Positions 6,892-16,112 of a stretch of DNA of 33,166 bases are shown one piece after another. Under the pieces are notes generated by a model. The model searched no databases and was not told the origin of the DNA. It saw nothing but the letters and a program-made list of their open reading frames with translations. The DNA is from Propionibacteriaceae bacterium (GTDB lineage Bacteria; Actinomycetota; Actinomycetes; Propionibacteriales; Propionibacteriaceae). The position numbers and the translations under genes are program-made. Location of the stretch: contig JAISAO010000056.1 in NCBI GenBank assembly GCA_031266665.1, positions 1 through 33,166 of the forward strand, read 5' to 3'. Positions within the stretch are counted from its first letter, which is position 1; every line of letters starts with the position of its first letter.

Positions 6892-9648
6892 TCAGTCCTC
6901 GGCCGGGTCGTCCTCGGAGGCCTGGGCCGCCGTCACCTGGTCGAGGCGGTAGTGGACGAAGGCCTGGGCCGGCAGCGACGAGTCGACCTGGCCCTGATCG
7001 GCCAGCAGGCTCAGCGCCTTGACCATGATCGACTGGGCGTCGATCTTGAGCCAGCGCCTAGCCGCCGCCCGGGTGTCGGAGAAGCCGAAGCCGTCGCCGC
7101 CCAGGGACGAGAACACCCCGGGGACCCAGGGGGCGATCTGGTCGGGCACGCCGCGGGCGAAGTCGGACACGGCCACCACCGGCCCCGGCCGCCCGCTCAG
7201 GCGGCTGGTGACATAGGGCGTCCGATAGGGTCCACCGGCCATGAGCTCGGCCTCGGCCGCCACCGCGTCGCGGCGTAGCTCGTTCCAACTGGTGACGCTC
7301 CAAACGTCGGCCGCCACGCCGACGTCTCGGTCCAGCAGCCGCCGCGCCTCCAAGGCCCAGGGCACAGCCGTCCCCGAGGCCAGCAGTTGGACCCGGGGGG
7401 CGTTGGGGGCCAGGCCGTCGCCGCCGGCCTCCAGCAGGTACATTCCCTTGACGATGCCCTCGACGTCGACCCCCTCGGGCTCCCCCGGCTGCACCATCGG
7501 CTCGTTGTAGACGGTCAGGTAGAAGATGACGTCCTCGGGCCGGGAGCCGTACATCGTCTCCAGGCCGTGGCGCATGATGTGGGCGATCTCGTAGGCGTAG
7601 GCCGGGTCGTAGCAGCGCATGGCCGGGTTGGTCGAGGCCAGCAGGTGACTGTGGCCGTCCATGTGCTGGGTGCCCTCGCCGGTCAGCGTGGTCTTGCCGG
7701 CCGTGGCGCCGATGAGGAAGCCGCGGACCAACTGGTCGGCCGCCGCCCACAGGCCGTCGCCGGTGCGCTGGAAGCCGAACATGGAGTAGAAGACGTACAC
7801 CGGCACCATGGCCAGCCCGTGGGTGGCGTAGCTCGAGCCGACAGCGGTGAAGGCGGCCACCGAGCCGGCCTCGTTGATACCGGTGTGGATGATCTGGCCG
7901 GCGGTCGACTCGCGGTAGGCCAGCATCAGATCGGAGTCGACCGGGGTGTAGTTCTGGCCCTGGGGGTTATAGATCTTGATGGTGGGGAAGAGGGCGTCCA
8001 TGCCGAAGGTCCGGGCCTCGTCCGGGATGATCGGCACGATGTGGGCGCCGAAGTCCTTCTCCCGCAATAAATCTTTCAGTAGGCGGACCCAGGCCATGGT
8101 GGTGGCGACCTTCTGGGCCCCGAAGCCCCGGCGCGAGGCGGCGTAAACCCGCTCGCCGGGCAGGGCCAGGGGCTTGGCCTCGGCCCGCCGCTGGGGCACG
8201 AAGCCGCCCAACTGGCACCGCCGGGCCAGGGCGTACTGGATCCTGGGGTCGTCCATCCCCGGGTGGTAGAGGGGGGCGGCGTAGGGGTCGGACTCGAAAG
8301 TCGCGTTCGAGATCGGCAGCTCCAACCGGTCGCGGAAGTCTTTCAACTCGGCCACCGTCAGCTTCTTCATCTGGTGGGTGGCCATGCGGGCCGTGAAATG
8401 GGAGCCCAGGAAATAACCCTTGATGGTGTGGGCCAGCACCACGGTGGGGGCGCCGACCGTCTGGACGGCCCGCTGGTAGGCGGCGTAGACCTTGCGGAAG
8501 TCGTGGCCGCCGCGGGTCAGCCGCCAGATGTCGGCATCGCTCCAGTCCTTGACCAGGGTCGCCGTCCTGGGGTCGCGCTCGAACAGGTGTTGGCGGACGT
8601 AGGCGCCGTCCTTGCCCTTGTAGGTCTGGACGTCGCCGTCCACCACCGCGTTGAGCAGGTTGACCAGCGCCCCGGACTGGTCGCCCTCCAGCAGGGGGTC
8701 CCAGGTCGAGCCCCAGATCACCTTGATGACATTCCAGCCGGCCCCCCGGAAGAAGCCCTCCAACTCCTGGACGATCTTGCCGTTGCCGCGCACCGGGCCG
8801 TCCAGGCGCTGCAAATTGCAGTTGACCACGAAGACGAGGTTGTCCAGCCCCTCGTAGGCGGCGAACTGGATCAGGCCCCGGGACTCCGGCTCGTCCATCT
8901 CGCCGTCGCCCAGGAAGGCCCAGACCCGCTGGTCGGAGGTGTCCTTCAGCCCCCGGTTGAGCAGGTAGCGGTTGAAGCTGGCCTGGTAGATGGCGTTGAG
9001 CGGCCCCAGCCCCATGGAGACGGTCGGGAACTGCCAGAAGGCGGGGAACTGGCGCGGGTGGGGGTAGCTCGGCAGGCCCAGCGGCCGGCCGTCCACCAGG
9101 TGGCTCTTCTCCTGGCGGAAGCCGTCCAGCTGGTCGGCCGACAGCCGGCCCTCGAGGAAGGCCCGGGCGTACATGCCGGGGGCGGTGTGGCCCTGGAAGA
9201 AGACCTGGTCGCCGCCGCCTAGGTGGTCCGGGCCGCGGAAGAAGTGGTTCCAGCCGACCTCGTACAAGGTGGCGGCCGAGGCGAAGGAGCTGAGGTGGCC
9301 GCCGACGCCGACGCCGGGGCGTTGCGCCCGATGCACCACCATGGCCGCGTTCCAGCGCAACAACCGGCGGAAGCCGCGCTCCAGGTCGACATCGCCGGGA
9401 TAATCGGGCTGCTCGGCCAGCGGGATGGTGTTGACGTAGTCGGTCGTGGTCAGGGCCGGCAGGCCGAGGTGGCGCTGGCGGGCGCGCTCCAGCAGCCGCA
9501 GCATGACGTAGCGGGCGCGGTTGGGGCCGTTGGAGGCGATCAGGCTGTCCAGCGACTCGAGCCATTCGCCGGTCTCGTCGGGGTCCGAGTCCGGCAGGTT
9601 GGCCGGCACACCGTTGAGGATCGGTCCGACGGTTTGGCGTGGTATCAA
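6892..9648 (-). CDS. aceE: Pyruvate dehydrogenase E1, homodimeric type
   Basis: AceE decarboxylates pyruvate with thiamine diphosphate and passes the acetyl group to E2, in the cytoplasm. The sequence follows the actinobacterial AceE family end to end: [32 protein letters not shown], the ThDP motif region [35 protein letters not shown] and [15 protein letters not shown] [13 protein letters not shown] near the end. Length (918 aa) is normal. The frame opens at GTG 9663, but that codon lacks an RBS; TTG 9648 has AAAGGA six bases upstream and begins [14 protein letters not shown], so I prefer it. It is divergent from the FasR-type regulator with under 65 bp between starts, suggesting joint control. 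E2/E3 genes are not in the window. Confidence 0.95.
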   Translation of the reverse strand: MIPRQTVGPILNGVPANLPDSDPDETGEWLESLDSLIASNGPNRARYVMLRLLERARQRHLGLPALTTTDYVNTIPLAEQPDYPGDVDLERGFRRLLRWNAAMVVHRAQRPGVGVGGHLSSFASAATLYEVGWNHFFRGPDHLGGGDQVFFQGHTAPGMYARAFLEGRLSADQLDGFRQEKSHLVDGRPLGLPSYPHPRQFPAFWQFPTVSMGLGPLNAIYQASFNRYLLNRGLKDTSDQRVWAFLGDGEMDEPESRGLIQFAAYEGLDNLVFVVNCNLQRLDGPVRGNGKIVQELEGFFRGAGWNVIKVIWGSTWDPLLEGDQSGALVNLLNAVVDGDVQTYKGKDGAYVRQHLFERDPRTATLVKDWSDADIWRLTRGGHDFRKVYAAYQRAVQTVGAPTVVLAHTIKGYFLGSHFTARMATHQMKKLTVAELKDFRDRLELPISNATFESDPYAAPLYHPGMDDPRIQYALARRCQLGGFVPQRRAEAKPLALPGERVYAASRRGFGAQKVATTMAWVRLLKDLLREKDFGAHIVPIIPDEARTFGMDALFPTIKIYNPQGQNYTPVDSDLMLAYRESTAGQIIHTGINEAGSVAAFTAVGSSYATHGLAMVPVYVFYSMFGFQRTGDGLWAAADQLVRGFLIGATAGKTTLTGEGTQHMDGHSHLLASTNPAMRCYDPAYAYEIAHIMRHGLETMYGSRPEDVIFYLTVYNEPMVQPGEPEGVDVEGIVKGMYLLEAGGDGLAPNAPRVQLLASGTAVPWALEARRLLDRDVGVAADVWSVTSWNELRRDAVAAEAELMAGGPYRTPYVTSRLSGRPGPVVAVSDFARGVPDQIAPWVPGVFSSLGGDGFGFSDTRAAARRWLKIDAQSIMVKALSLLADQGQVDSSLPAQAFVHYRLDQVTAAQASEDDPAED

Positions 9649-9698
9649 AACGAATCCTTTCACGACGGCCCCCGCAGGGCCGAGAGGCGATCACAGGT

Positions 9699-9704
9699 TA
9701 TTCT
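9699..9704 (+). promoter_or_regulatory. -10 box for leaderless fasR
   Basis: TATTCT is followed by six bases and the ATG at 9711. No ribosome-binding site precedes the ATG. The spacing puts the transcription start at or near the A of the ATG. No clear -35 is visible. Confidence 0.45.
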
Positions 9705-9710
9705 GCCGTC

Positions 9711-10916
9711 ATGGCAGAAGCCACGCCATACCAGACCTCTCCCAGAGGCCGCTCGCTGGAGTCCGACGCCGCCCGTCGCCAGGCCGTGGCCCAGCGCCTG
9801 GGCCGGCGCACCGCCAGCTTGACCACGGCCACGCTGACGGAGATGGACCGCCGCCACGACTGGTTCAGGGCCATGAACCCGGAGCACCGCAGCTGGATCA
9901 CACTGGTCGCCCGGGCCGGCATCGACCACTTCGTGGCCTGGTTCGCCGACCGGGACGAGCAGCCGGTCGAGCCGATCGAGTTGTTCAACGCCGCCCCCCG
10001 CCTGGCCACCCGCCGCATCAGCCTGTACCAGACGGTCGAGTTGTTGAAGACCACCATCGACGTGATGGAGCGGGGCTTCCAGGAGATGGACCCGGACGAC
10101 CGGGCGCTGCTGGAGGTGGCGATGGCCCATTTCTCCCGTTCGGTGGCCTTCGCCGCCGCCGAGGTCTACGCCGCCGCCGCCGAGCAGCGGGGCGAATGGG
10201 ACAGTCGGCTGGAGGCCTTCGTGGTCGACTCCGCCCTGCGGGGCGAGATCGACGAGGACCTACTGTCACGGGCGGCGGCCTTGGGCTGGTCGGTCGACGG
10301 CGGCGGCATGGCCGTGGCCGTGGGCGGGCTGCCGGACCAGGTCGACCTCGGGGTCGACCGGCTGCACTCCTTCGCCGCCCAGCACCACCTGTCGGCCCTG
10401 GCCGCCCCCCAGGAGGCTCGGCTGGTGGTGCTGCTGGGCGGCGCGGCGCTGACCGACGACCAGGCCGCCCTGGCCCAGTTCGCCGCCCTGGGCGAGGTCT
10501 TCGGCCCCGGCCCGCTGGTGGTCGGCCCGGTGGTGGCCGAGCTGACGGCCGCCGCCTCCTCGGCCCGGCCGGCCCTGACCGGCCACCGCGCCGCCGTCCT
10601 GGCACCCAGGGCGCCCCGCCCGACACTGGCCTCGGAGTTGCTGGCCGAGCGGGTGCTGGTGGGCGACGCCGCCGCCGGCGCCGAGTTGGTCCGCCGGACC
10701 ATCACCCCGCTGGCGGCCGGCGGCGACCTGGTGGCCACCTTGGCCGCCTATCTGGAGCAGGGCGACTCGGTCGAGGCCACCGCCCGGCGGCTCTACGTCC
10801 ACCCCAACACCGTCCGCTACCGCCTGCGCCGCATCGCCCGGCTGAGCGGTCTGGATCCGGCCGCGGCCCCGGACGCCTTCGTGCTCAACGTGGCCCTGCG
10901 CCTGAGCCGCCTGTGA
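9711..10916 (+). CDS. fasR: FasR/PucR-type transcriptional regulator
   Basis: The 401-aa protein has a PucR-type C-terminal helix-turn-helix (AYLEQGDSVEATARRLYVHPNTVRYRLRRI, split here as residues about 345-375) and an N-terminal region with RSWITLVARAGIDHFVAWF typical of the regulator placed between aceE and the fatty-acid genes in actinobacteria. In Streptomyces FasR activates the fabD-fabH-acpP-fabF operon and in mycobacteria it controls fatty-acid genes in response to acyl-CoA; the same role is inferred from synteny. The longer frame from 9639 would overlap aceE, and ATG 9711 gives the family start MAEATPYQ. The gene is likely leaderless. Confidence 0.85.
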   Translation: MAEATPYQTSPRGRSLESDAARRQAVAQRLGRRTASLTTATLTEMDRRHDWFRAMNPEHRSWITLVARAGIDHFVAWFADRDEQPVEPIELFNAAPRLATRRISLYQTVELLKTTIDVMERGFQEMDPDDRALLEVAMAHFSRSVAFAAAEVYAAAAEQRGEWDSRLEAFVVDSALRGEIDEDLLSRAAALGWSVDGGGMAVAVGGLPDQVDLGVDRLHSFAAQHHLSALAAPQEARLVVLLGGAALTDDQAALAQFAALGEVFGPGPLVVGPVVAELTAAASSARPALTGHRAAVLAPRAPRPTLASELLAERVLVGDAAAGAELVRRTITPLAAGGDLVATLAAYLEQGDSVEATARRLYVHPNTVRYRLRRIARLSGLDPAAAPDAFVLNVALRLSRL

Positions 10917-11296
10917 GCCCGGCGCCACCAATCCCCCGCCCCCGCCCGCCGCACAACCGGCGAGCCATCGCCGATCAAACCGCCCAACCGGTCGCCGACG
11001 CCTCCGGGCGGGGGCGGCGTGAAGACTGGACCACCCTCGCGCCAGCCGTTTAGATGGTTGTGGGAATCATCCAATAATCAAGCGGATTCTTGGTGTGGGA
11101 AGGGAGCCTCTTTATCCTCTTCCTCCGAAATCATGGGATATGTGTTCTCAACCAGATCAGACCCGGCGCGGCCGGCGGGCGACTTGTCCCCGCGTCGGCC
11201 CGGATCTCGGATCGGGCCCGCGGTGACGCCGGCCGACACCCGGGCGGACGGGACCATCCGCCGGCCAGCCGGTCATGAGCCCCGGGGAACGGCCTC
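10917..11296. other. Non-coding gap where fabD would be expected
   Basis: There is no convincing gene in these 380 bp in any frame. A GC-rich start is followed by an AT-richer patch (11050-11160) with a near-repeat TTGTGGGAA/TGTGGGAAG (11058-11065 and 11094-11102), a plausible FasR operator/promoter zone. The rest is GC-rich leader for fabH. No remnant of a malonyl-CoA:ACP transacylase (GHSxGE or similar) is recognisable. Confidence 0.6.
11090..11118 (+). promoter_or_regulatory. Candidate promoter for fabH-acpP-fabF
   Basis: TTGGTG (11090-11095) and TATCCT (11113-11118) are 17 bp apart inside the AT-richer patch, about 180 bp before fabH. The near-repeats GTGGGAA on either side could be regulator half-sites. 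The match to consensus is weak. Confidence 0.3.
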
Positions 11297-12292
11297 GTGA
11301 CCGACCTGAGACAGACCACGGGCGCCCCGGGGTCCCACATCCTCGGCGTCGGCGCCTATGAGCCCCGGCGGGTGGTCGACAACGCCGAGCTGTGCGCCTG
11401 GATCGACTCCTCGGACGAGTGGATCCGCCAACGCACCGGCATCGTCGAGCGGCGTTGGGCCGGGGAGGACGAGAGCCTGCTGGCGATGACGGCGACGGCC
11501 GGCCGGCGGGCCCTGGCCCACGCCGGGATGGCCCCGACCGACGTCGACGCCGTCTTGGTGGCCACCGTCACCCGGCTGGCCCAGTTCCCGGCCCTGGCCG
11601 TCGAGCTGGCGGCCGAGCTGGGCTGCGGGCCGGCGGCGGCCTGGGACGTCTCGGCCGCCTGCGCCGGCTTCGGCTACGCCTTGGCCCAGGCCGACGCCTT
11701 GGTGCGGGCCGGCACGGCCCGCCACGTCTTGGTGGTGGCCGGCGACCGGCTGACCGATCTGACCGATTTCCACGACCGCGCCACCGCCTTCCTGTTCGCC
11801 GACGGCGCCGGGGCGGTCGTGGTCGGGCCCTGGGACCGGCCCGGCGTCGGCCCGGTGGTCTGGGGCTCGGACGGCTCCCAGAAGGACGTCATCCGCCAGA
11901 CCCTGGCCTGGGACGCCGCCGTCGCCAAAGGCCAACCTCCGTTCATCACCATGGACGGGCAGAAGGTCTTCAAATGGGCCCTGACCGATGTGGTCGAGGT
12001 CACCCGGCGGGCGATCGAGGCCGCCGGGCTGCGTCCGGAGCAGATCGACTTGTTCGTCCCCCACCAGGCCAACGACCGCATCACCGACGCCATGCTGCGC
12101 CAACTCCGGCTGCCGGCCGACGTTGTGGTCTCACGCCATATCCGCCAGACTGGCAACACCTCGTCCTCGTCCATCCCCATCGGGCTGGCCCGGCTCTACC
12201 ACGACGGCCTGGTGGCCCCGGGGGCGACCTGTCTGATGGTCGGCTTCGGGGCCGGCCTAGTCTTCGCCGGCCAGGTCGCCGTCCTACCCTGA
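11297..12292 (+). CDS. fabH: 3-oxoacyl-ACP synthase III
   Basis: FabH condenses an acyl-CoA starter with malonyl-ACP to begin fatty-acid synthesis. The catalytic triad is visible: Cys122 in DVSAACAGFGYAL, His256 in LFVPHQANDR and Asn287 in RQTGNTSSSS. The N-terminal DSSDEWIRQRTGI and C-terminal GFGAGLVFAG are also family signatures. Length (331 aa) is typical. The start is GTG 11297 with GGGGAA upstream. It heads a three-gene run with acpP 71 bp and fabF a further 4 bp downstream. In actinobacteria FabH often prefers branched or short starters; specificity cannot be read here. Confidence 0.95.
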   Translation: MTDLRQTTGAPGSHILGVGAYEPRRVVDNAELCAWIDSSDEWIRQRTGIVERRWAGEDESLLAMTATAGRRALAHAGMAPTDVDAVLVATVTRLAQFPALAVELAAELGCGPAAAWDVSAACAGFGYALAQADALVRAGTARHVLVVAGDRLTDLTDFHDRATAFLFADGAGAVVVGPWDRPGVGPVVWGSDGSQKDVIRQTLAWDAAVAKGQPPFITMDGQKVFKWALTDVVEVTRRAIEAAGLRPEQIDLFVPHQANDRITDAMLRQLRLPADVVVSRHIRQTGNTSSSSIPIGLARLYHDGLVAPGATCLMVGFGAGLVFAGQVAVLP

Positions 12293-12363
12293 ACCGCCAA
12301 TCGGACAACCGACAACCCTTTCCCAAGTAGCACACCGAAACCGAAAAACCAAGGAGGAAGCAG

Positions 12364-12621
12364 ATGGCCACCGCCACCGCCGAAACAATCCTGTCCCAAC
12401 TCGCCACCATCATCAATGAGGTCGTCGGCGCCGAGACGTCCACGATCAGCCCCGAGAGCAGCTTCAGCGACGACCTGGGGGTCGACTCGCTGTCGATGGT
12501 CGAGATCATCTACGCCGCCGAGGACAGCTTCGGCATCACCATTCCCGAAGAGGAGTCCAAGAACCTGCGCACCGTGGGCAACGCCGTGGCCCACATCGAG
12601 CGGGCCCTGGCCGACGCCTGA
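12364..12621 (+). CDS. acpP: Acyl carrier protein
   Basis: The 85-aa acidic four-helix protein carries Ser42 in GVDSLSMVE, the site of 4'-phosphopantetheine attachment. It shuttles the growing acyl chain between FabH, FabF and the reductases. AAGGAGGAAG directly upstream is the strongest ribosome-binding site in this part of the window, in keeping with the high abundance of ACP. The C-terminal half (ITIPEEESKNLRTVG) fits the consensus. It sits between fabH and fabF in the classic actinobacterial order. Confidence 0.97.
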   Translation: MATATAETILSQLATIINEVVGAETSTISPESSFSDDLGVDSLSMVEIIYAAEDSFGITIPEEESKNLRTVGNAVAHIERALADA

Positions 12622-12625
12622 CGCC

Positions 12626-13876
12626 ATGCCCGAGATCGTCATCACCGGCTTGGGGGCGACGACGCCGCTGGGCGGCGACCTGCCGACGACTTGGCGCAAC
12701 CTGCTGGCCGGGACCAGCGGCGTCAGCCGCCTGGAGCAGCCCTGGGCCGAGCACCTGGCCTGTCGCATCGGCGGCCAGGCGCGGGAGGACCCGGCCGCCG
12801 AGTTGGAGCCGGCCAAGGCCCGCCACCTCGACCGCTCGGCCCAGTTCGCCCTGGTGGCCGGACTGGAGGCCTGGGCCGACGCCGGCCTCGGCCTGGACGA
12901 TGACAACCCGGTCGACCCGGACCGACTGCTGGTCGCCATCGGCTCGGGCATCGGCGGGCTCAGTTCGCTGGTGGCCAACTGGGACACCCTGCGCGACCGG
13001 GGGCCGCGACGGGTGTCGCCCTTCACCGTGCCGATGCTGATGGCCAACGCCCCGGCCGCCAACCTCGGCCTGGCCCTGCACGCCCGGGCCGGGGTCCACT
13101 CCCCGGTCTCGGCCTGCGCCTCGTCCAACGAGGCCATCTCCCAGGGCTTCGACCAGTTGCGCTGGGGTCGGGCCGACGTCGCCGTCATCGGCGGGGCCGA
13201 GGCCACCATCCACCCTCTGCCGGTGGCGGCCTTCGCCCAGATGCAGGCCCTGTCCAGGCGCAACGACGAGCCCGAGCGGGCCTCGCGGCCCTGGGACCAA
13301 GACCGTGACGGCTTCGTCATCGGCGAGGGCGCGGCCTGCCTGGTGATCGAGACCTTGGAGCACGCCCGGGCTCGCGGCGCCCGGATCTACGGCACCCTGG
13401 CCGGCGCCGGTATCAGCGCCGACAGCCACGACCTGGTCCAGCCCGACCCCTCCGGCCTGGGCCAACGGAAGGCCATGGCCAAGGCCCTGGCCGACGCCGA
13501 TCTGACGGCGGCCGACATCGTCCACGTCAACGCCCACGCCACCTCCACCCCCCAGGGCGACGCCACCGAGGCCCAGTCGATCCGGGCCGTGCTCGGCCTG
13601 GACTCCCCCGCCGTCGTCACCAGCACCAAGTCGATGACCGGCCATCTGCTGGGCGCGGCCGGAGCCCTGGAGACGATTTGCGCCCTGCTGGCCCTGCGCC
13701 ACCGCCTGGTGCCGCCGACCATCAACCTGGAGCGCCCGGACGAGGACCTGGGGATCGACGTGGCCGTCGCCCCCCGCCCCCTGCCGGGGGGCGACCGGGC
13801 GGCGATCAACAACTCCTTCGGCTTCGGCGGCCACAACGTGGCCGTGGTCGTGACCACCGCCAACGCCACCGCCTAA
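12626..13876 (+). CDS. fabF: 3-oxoacyl-ACP synthase II
   Basis: FabF carries out chain elongation with malonyl-ACP. The Cys-His-His triad is present: Cys164 in VSACASSNEAI, His304 in NAHATSTPQGD and His340 in MTGHLLGAAG. The C-terminus NNSFGFGGHNVAVV is characteristic. The 416-aa length is normal. ATG 12626 follows the acpP stop by four bases without its own clear RBS, so translation is probably coupled to acpP. The frame is open further upstream through acpP, but that extension is not FabF-like. The gene ends 22 bp before the convergent aldo/keto reductase. Confidence 0.95.
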   Translation: MPEIVITGLGATTPLGGDLPTTWRNLLAGTSGVSRLEQPWAEHLACRIGGQAREDPAAELEPAKARHLDRSAQFALVAGLEAWADAGLGLDDDNPVDPDRLLVAIGSGIGGLSSLVANWDTLRDRGPRRVSPFTVPMLMANAPAANLGLALHARAGVHSPVSACASSNEAISQGFDQLRWGRADVAVIGGAEATIHPLPVAAFAQMQALSRRNDEPERASRPWDQDRDGFVIGEGAACLVIETLEHARARGARIYGTLAGAGISADSHDLVQPDPSGLGQRKAMAKALADADLTAADIVHVNAHATSTPQGDATEAQSIRAVLGLDSPAVVTSTKSMTGHLLGAAGALETICALLALRHRLVPPTINLERPDEDLGIDVAVAPRPLPGGDRAAINNSFGFGGHNVAVVVTTANATA

Positions 13877-13898
13877 AACGACCGCCGCCTGGCACCGG

Positions 13899-14921
13899 TC
13901 AGCGGGGGCGGCGGGGCGGGCGGATTCTGAGGGGCGGCGCCGGGTCGGGCTCCACGGGCGCGGGCGGGCGCAACTGGTTGGTTCCGCCGGAGACGTCGTC
14001 CAGGGCCGCCACGATCTCGTCCGGCAACTCGACATCCTCCACCGCCAGCAGCTCGTCCAGCTGTTCGACCGTCCGGGGGCCGACCAGCGGAGCTGTCACC
14101 CCTGGGGCGTCCCGCACCCACAGCAGGGCCACCTGGGCCGGTGTCAGGCCCAGCCCCTGGCCGGCCCGGACGACGGCCTCGATCACGCCGCGCGAGGTCT
14201 CCCCCAGGTGGGGCTCGACGAACCAGGCCAGGGCCGGGGAGGCGCCGCGCGAGCCGGCCGGACGGCCCTGGCGGTACTGTCCGGATAGGACGCCGCGCCC
14301 CAGGGCCGACCAGGGGAAAAAACCGATCCCCAGCCCCTGGCAGCAGGGCAGCAGCTCGAGTTCGGCCCGGCGGGCCAGCAGGGAGTACTCGGCTTGGGCC
14401 GAGGCCAGCGGCGCCCGGCCGGTGACCGCCTCCTGCCAGGTGGCGGCGCGGGCCAACTGCCAGCCGATGTAGTTGGAGACGCCGACTTGGCGGGCCTTGC
14501 CCTGGGCCACCGCCCGGTCGGCCGCCGCCAGGGTCTCGTCCAGCGGCGCCTCGCCCCAAGCGTGGAGTTGCCACAGGTCGACGTGGTCGCTGCCCAGGCG
14601 GCGCAGCGATCCCTCCAGGTCGGCCGTCAAGGTGTCGGCCCGGGTGTCGACCACCCGCCGGCCCTGCCGCCAGACGAAACCGGATTTGGTGGCGATGACG
14701 ACCTCGGAGCGGGGAATGGTCTGGCCGATCAGACTGCCGATCAGACTCTCGACCTGGCCCGAGCCGTAGGCCGCCGCCGTGTCGATGAGGTCGCCGCCGA
14801 CCTCCCAAAAGCGTTTCAGCAGGCCGGCGACTTCCGGGCGCGGCAACTGGGCCCAGGCCATCGTCCCCAGGCCGACCCGAGAGACGCTCAGCCCGCTCCG
14901 GCCGACCGGACGGTGCAGCAT
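13899..14921 (-). CDS. Aldo/keto reductase
   Basis: An NADPH-dependent TIM-barrel oxidoreductase of 340 aa. The catalytic tetrad is visible as Asp and Tyr in DTAAAYGSG, Lys in VIATKSGF and His in LWQLHAWGE. The N-terminus LHRPVGRSGLSVSRVGLGTMAW and the GVSNYIGWQLARA, YSLLARRAE and SALGRGVLSGQY blocks match the bacterial YajO/general stress AKR type. Substrate cannot be deduced. The frame opens at 15023, but ATG 14921 is the family start and has a TAGGCT box seven bases upstream, indicating leaderless transcription. The C-terminal 20 residues are Pro/Arg-rich and not conserved in the family. Confidence 0.9.
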   Translation of the reverse strand: MLHRPVGRSGLSVSRVGLGTMAWAQLPRPEVAGLLKRFWEVGGDLIDTAAAYGSGQVESLIGSLIGQTIPRSEVVIATKSGFVWRQGRRVVDTRADTLTADLEGSLRRLGSDHVDLWQLHAWGEAPLDETLAAADRAVAQGKARQVGVSNYIGWQLARAATWQEAVTGRAPLASAQAEYSLLARRAELELLPCCQGLGIGFFPWSALGRGVLSGQYRQGRPAGSRGASPALAWFVEPHLGETSRGVIEAVVRAGQGLGLTPAQVALLWVRDAPGVTAPLVGPRTVEQLDELLAVEDVELPDEIVAALDDVSGGTNQLRPPAPVEPDPAPPLRIRPPRRPR

Positions 14922-14928
14922 GGGCCTC

Positions 14929-14934
14929 AGCCTA
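14929..14934 (-). promoter_or_regulatory. -10 box for leaderless aldo/keto reductase
   Basis: On the minus strand TAGGCT is followed by seven bases and the ATG at 14921. There is no ribosome-binding site. The pattern is the same as for the fasR, metX and YdhG-like genes in this window. Confidence 0.4.
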
Positions 14935-14981
14935 ACCGACCCCGGAGGCCTGATCCACGACGAGACCGCGCCGCCCGTGAT

Positions 14982-15024
14982 GACACCACCGGTCGTCATC
15001 CCGTAGACACCACCGGTCTTCATC
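14982..15024. repeat. Two-copy 19-bp direct repeat upstream of AKR
   Basis: GACACCACCGGTCGTCATC (14982-15000) and its one-mismatch copy (15006-15024) are spaced 24 bp. Each contains a central ACCGGT palindrome. The pair lies 60-105 bp upstream of the reductase start on its strand, a fitting position for a tandem operator. Confidence 0.55.
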
Positions 15025-15080
15025 TCGGACTTGATCCGGGATCTCGAGCGGTTCGCGTATCATCCCCGGACCTCATCCCC

Positions 15081-15950
15081 TCAGACGGCGGTGATGAAAT
15101 CGGCCAGGACGAGGCCGAGTATGACCACGCCGGCGAGGATGCGGTAGGCGACGAAGACGGTGAAGCGGTTGGAGGAGACGAACTTGAGCAGCCAGGCGAT
15201 GCTGGCGAAGGCCACCACTAGACTGACCGCCGTGGCCAAGCCGGTGACGGCCCAGCCGACGCCTTGGGAGATGTCGTCGTAGGCCTTGTAGGCCTGGTAG
15301 AGCCCGGAGGCGGTCAAGGCCGGGATGCCGAGGAAGAAGCTCCAGCGGGTGGCGGTCTTACGGTCGATGCCGCGGAAGAGGGCGATGGCGATGGTGGCCC
15401 CGGAGCGTGACACTCCCGGGACCAGGGCCAGGCACTGGGCCAGGCCGATGATGAGGCCGTCCACAACCGTCAGCGACCGCTCGTCCCTGGGGCCGGCGGC
15501 GTGGGCGGCCCGGCCGGCCCGGATCAGCCGGGCGGCCCGCTTGTCCGCCGCCCATAAGACGAAGCTCCAGACGATGAGGGCGCCGGCGACGACGTAGAGG
15601 CTGCGCAGCGGACCCTCGATAACCGGCTCCAGGGCCAGGCCGACGACGCCGATGGGGATGGAGCCGACGATGACGGCCCAGCCCAGTCGGTAGTCGAGGT
15701 CGCGCCGGTCCTTGTGCCGCAGGCCGGCCAGCCAGCCGCTGGCCAGCCGGACGATGTCGCGCCAGAAGTAGATGATGGCGGCCAGGATGGCGCCGACCTG
15801 GATGATGGCGGTGAAGGCGGTGACATCGCTGTCGTCCAGTCTCAGGCCGAGCAGTTTCTCGGTCACGGTCAGGTGCCCGGTGCTGGACACGGGCAGGAAC
15901 TCCGTCAGCCCCTCGACCACTCCGAGGATGACCGCGTCCAACCAATCCAT
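15081..15950 (-). CDS. uppP: Undecaprenyl-diphosphatase (BacA/UppP)
   Basis: UppP dephosphorylates undecaprenyl diphosphate at the membrane, recycling the lipid carrier for peptidoglycan and conferring some bacitracin tolerance. Both signature motifs are present: EGLTEFLPVSSTGH near the N-terminus and PGVSRSGAT in the middle, within about eight hydrophobic segments. The 289-aa length is normal. ATG 15950 has GGAAGGA upstream at good spacing; the longer reading from 15980 would add MRLVVAGRTL, which includes that site. It stands alone between the reductase and the accessory patch. Confidence 0.95.
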   Translation of the reverse strand: MDWLDAVILGVVEGLTEFLPVSSTGHLTVTEKLLGLRLDDSDVTAFTAIIQVGAILAAIIYFWRDIVRLASGWLAGLRHKDRRDLDYRLGWAVIVGSIPIGVVGLALEPVIEGPLRSLYVVAGALIVWSFVLWAADKRAARLIRAGRAAHAAGPRDERSLTVVDGLIIGLAQCLALVPGVSRSGATIAIALFRGIDRKTATRWSFFLGIPALTASGLYQAYKAYDDISQGVGWAVTGLATAVSLVVAFASIAWLLKFVSSNRFTVFVAYRILAGVVILGLVLADFITAV

Positions 15951-16112
15951 CAGGGTCCTTCCGGCGACAACGAGGCGCAACTGTAGCGGCTCCCCATACT
16001 AACGATTGGGCCATCCGGGCGAGATCCCAGTATCAAGTCCGGGGCGAGGGGGCGATGTCGCCGAGGGCGGGCCTGGACCGTGGTGGGGGTGGCGGTCGGC
16101 GCGCTGGTGGTG

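Noticed and set aside
8263..9222. A 319-codon plus-strand frame opposite aceE
   Set aside because: It is an antisense shadow with periodic codon mirroring of aceE and no RBS or family.
7967..9694. A 575-codon minus-strand frame over aceE
   Set aside because: It is an offset-frame shadow of aceE, Pro/Gly/Arg-rich with no domain.
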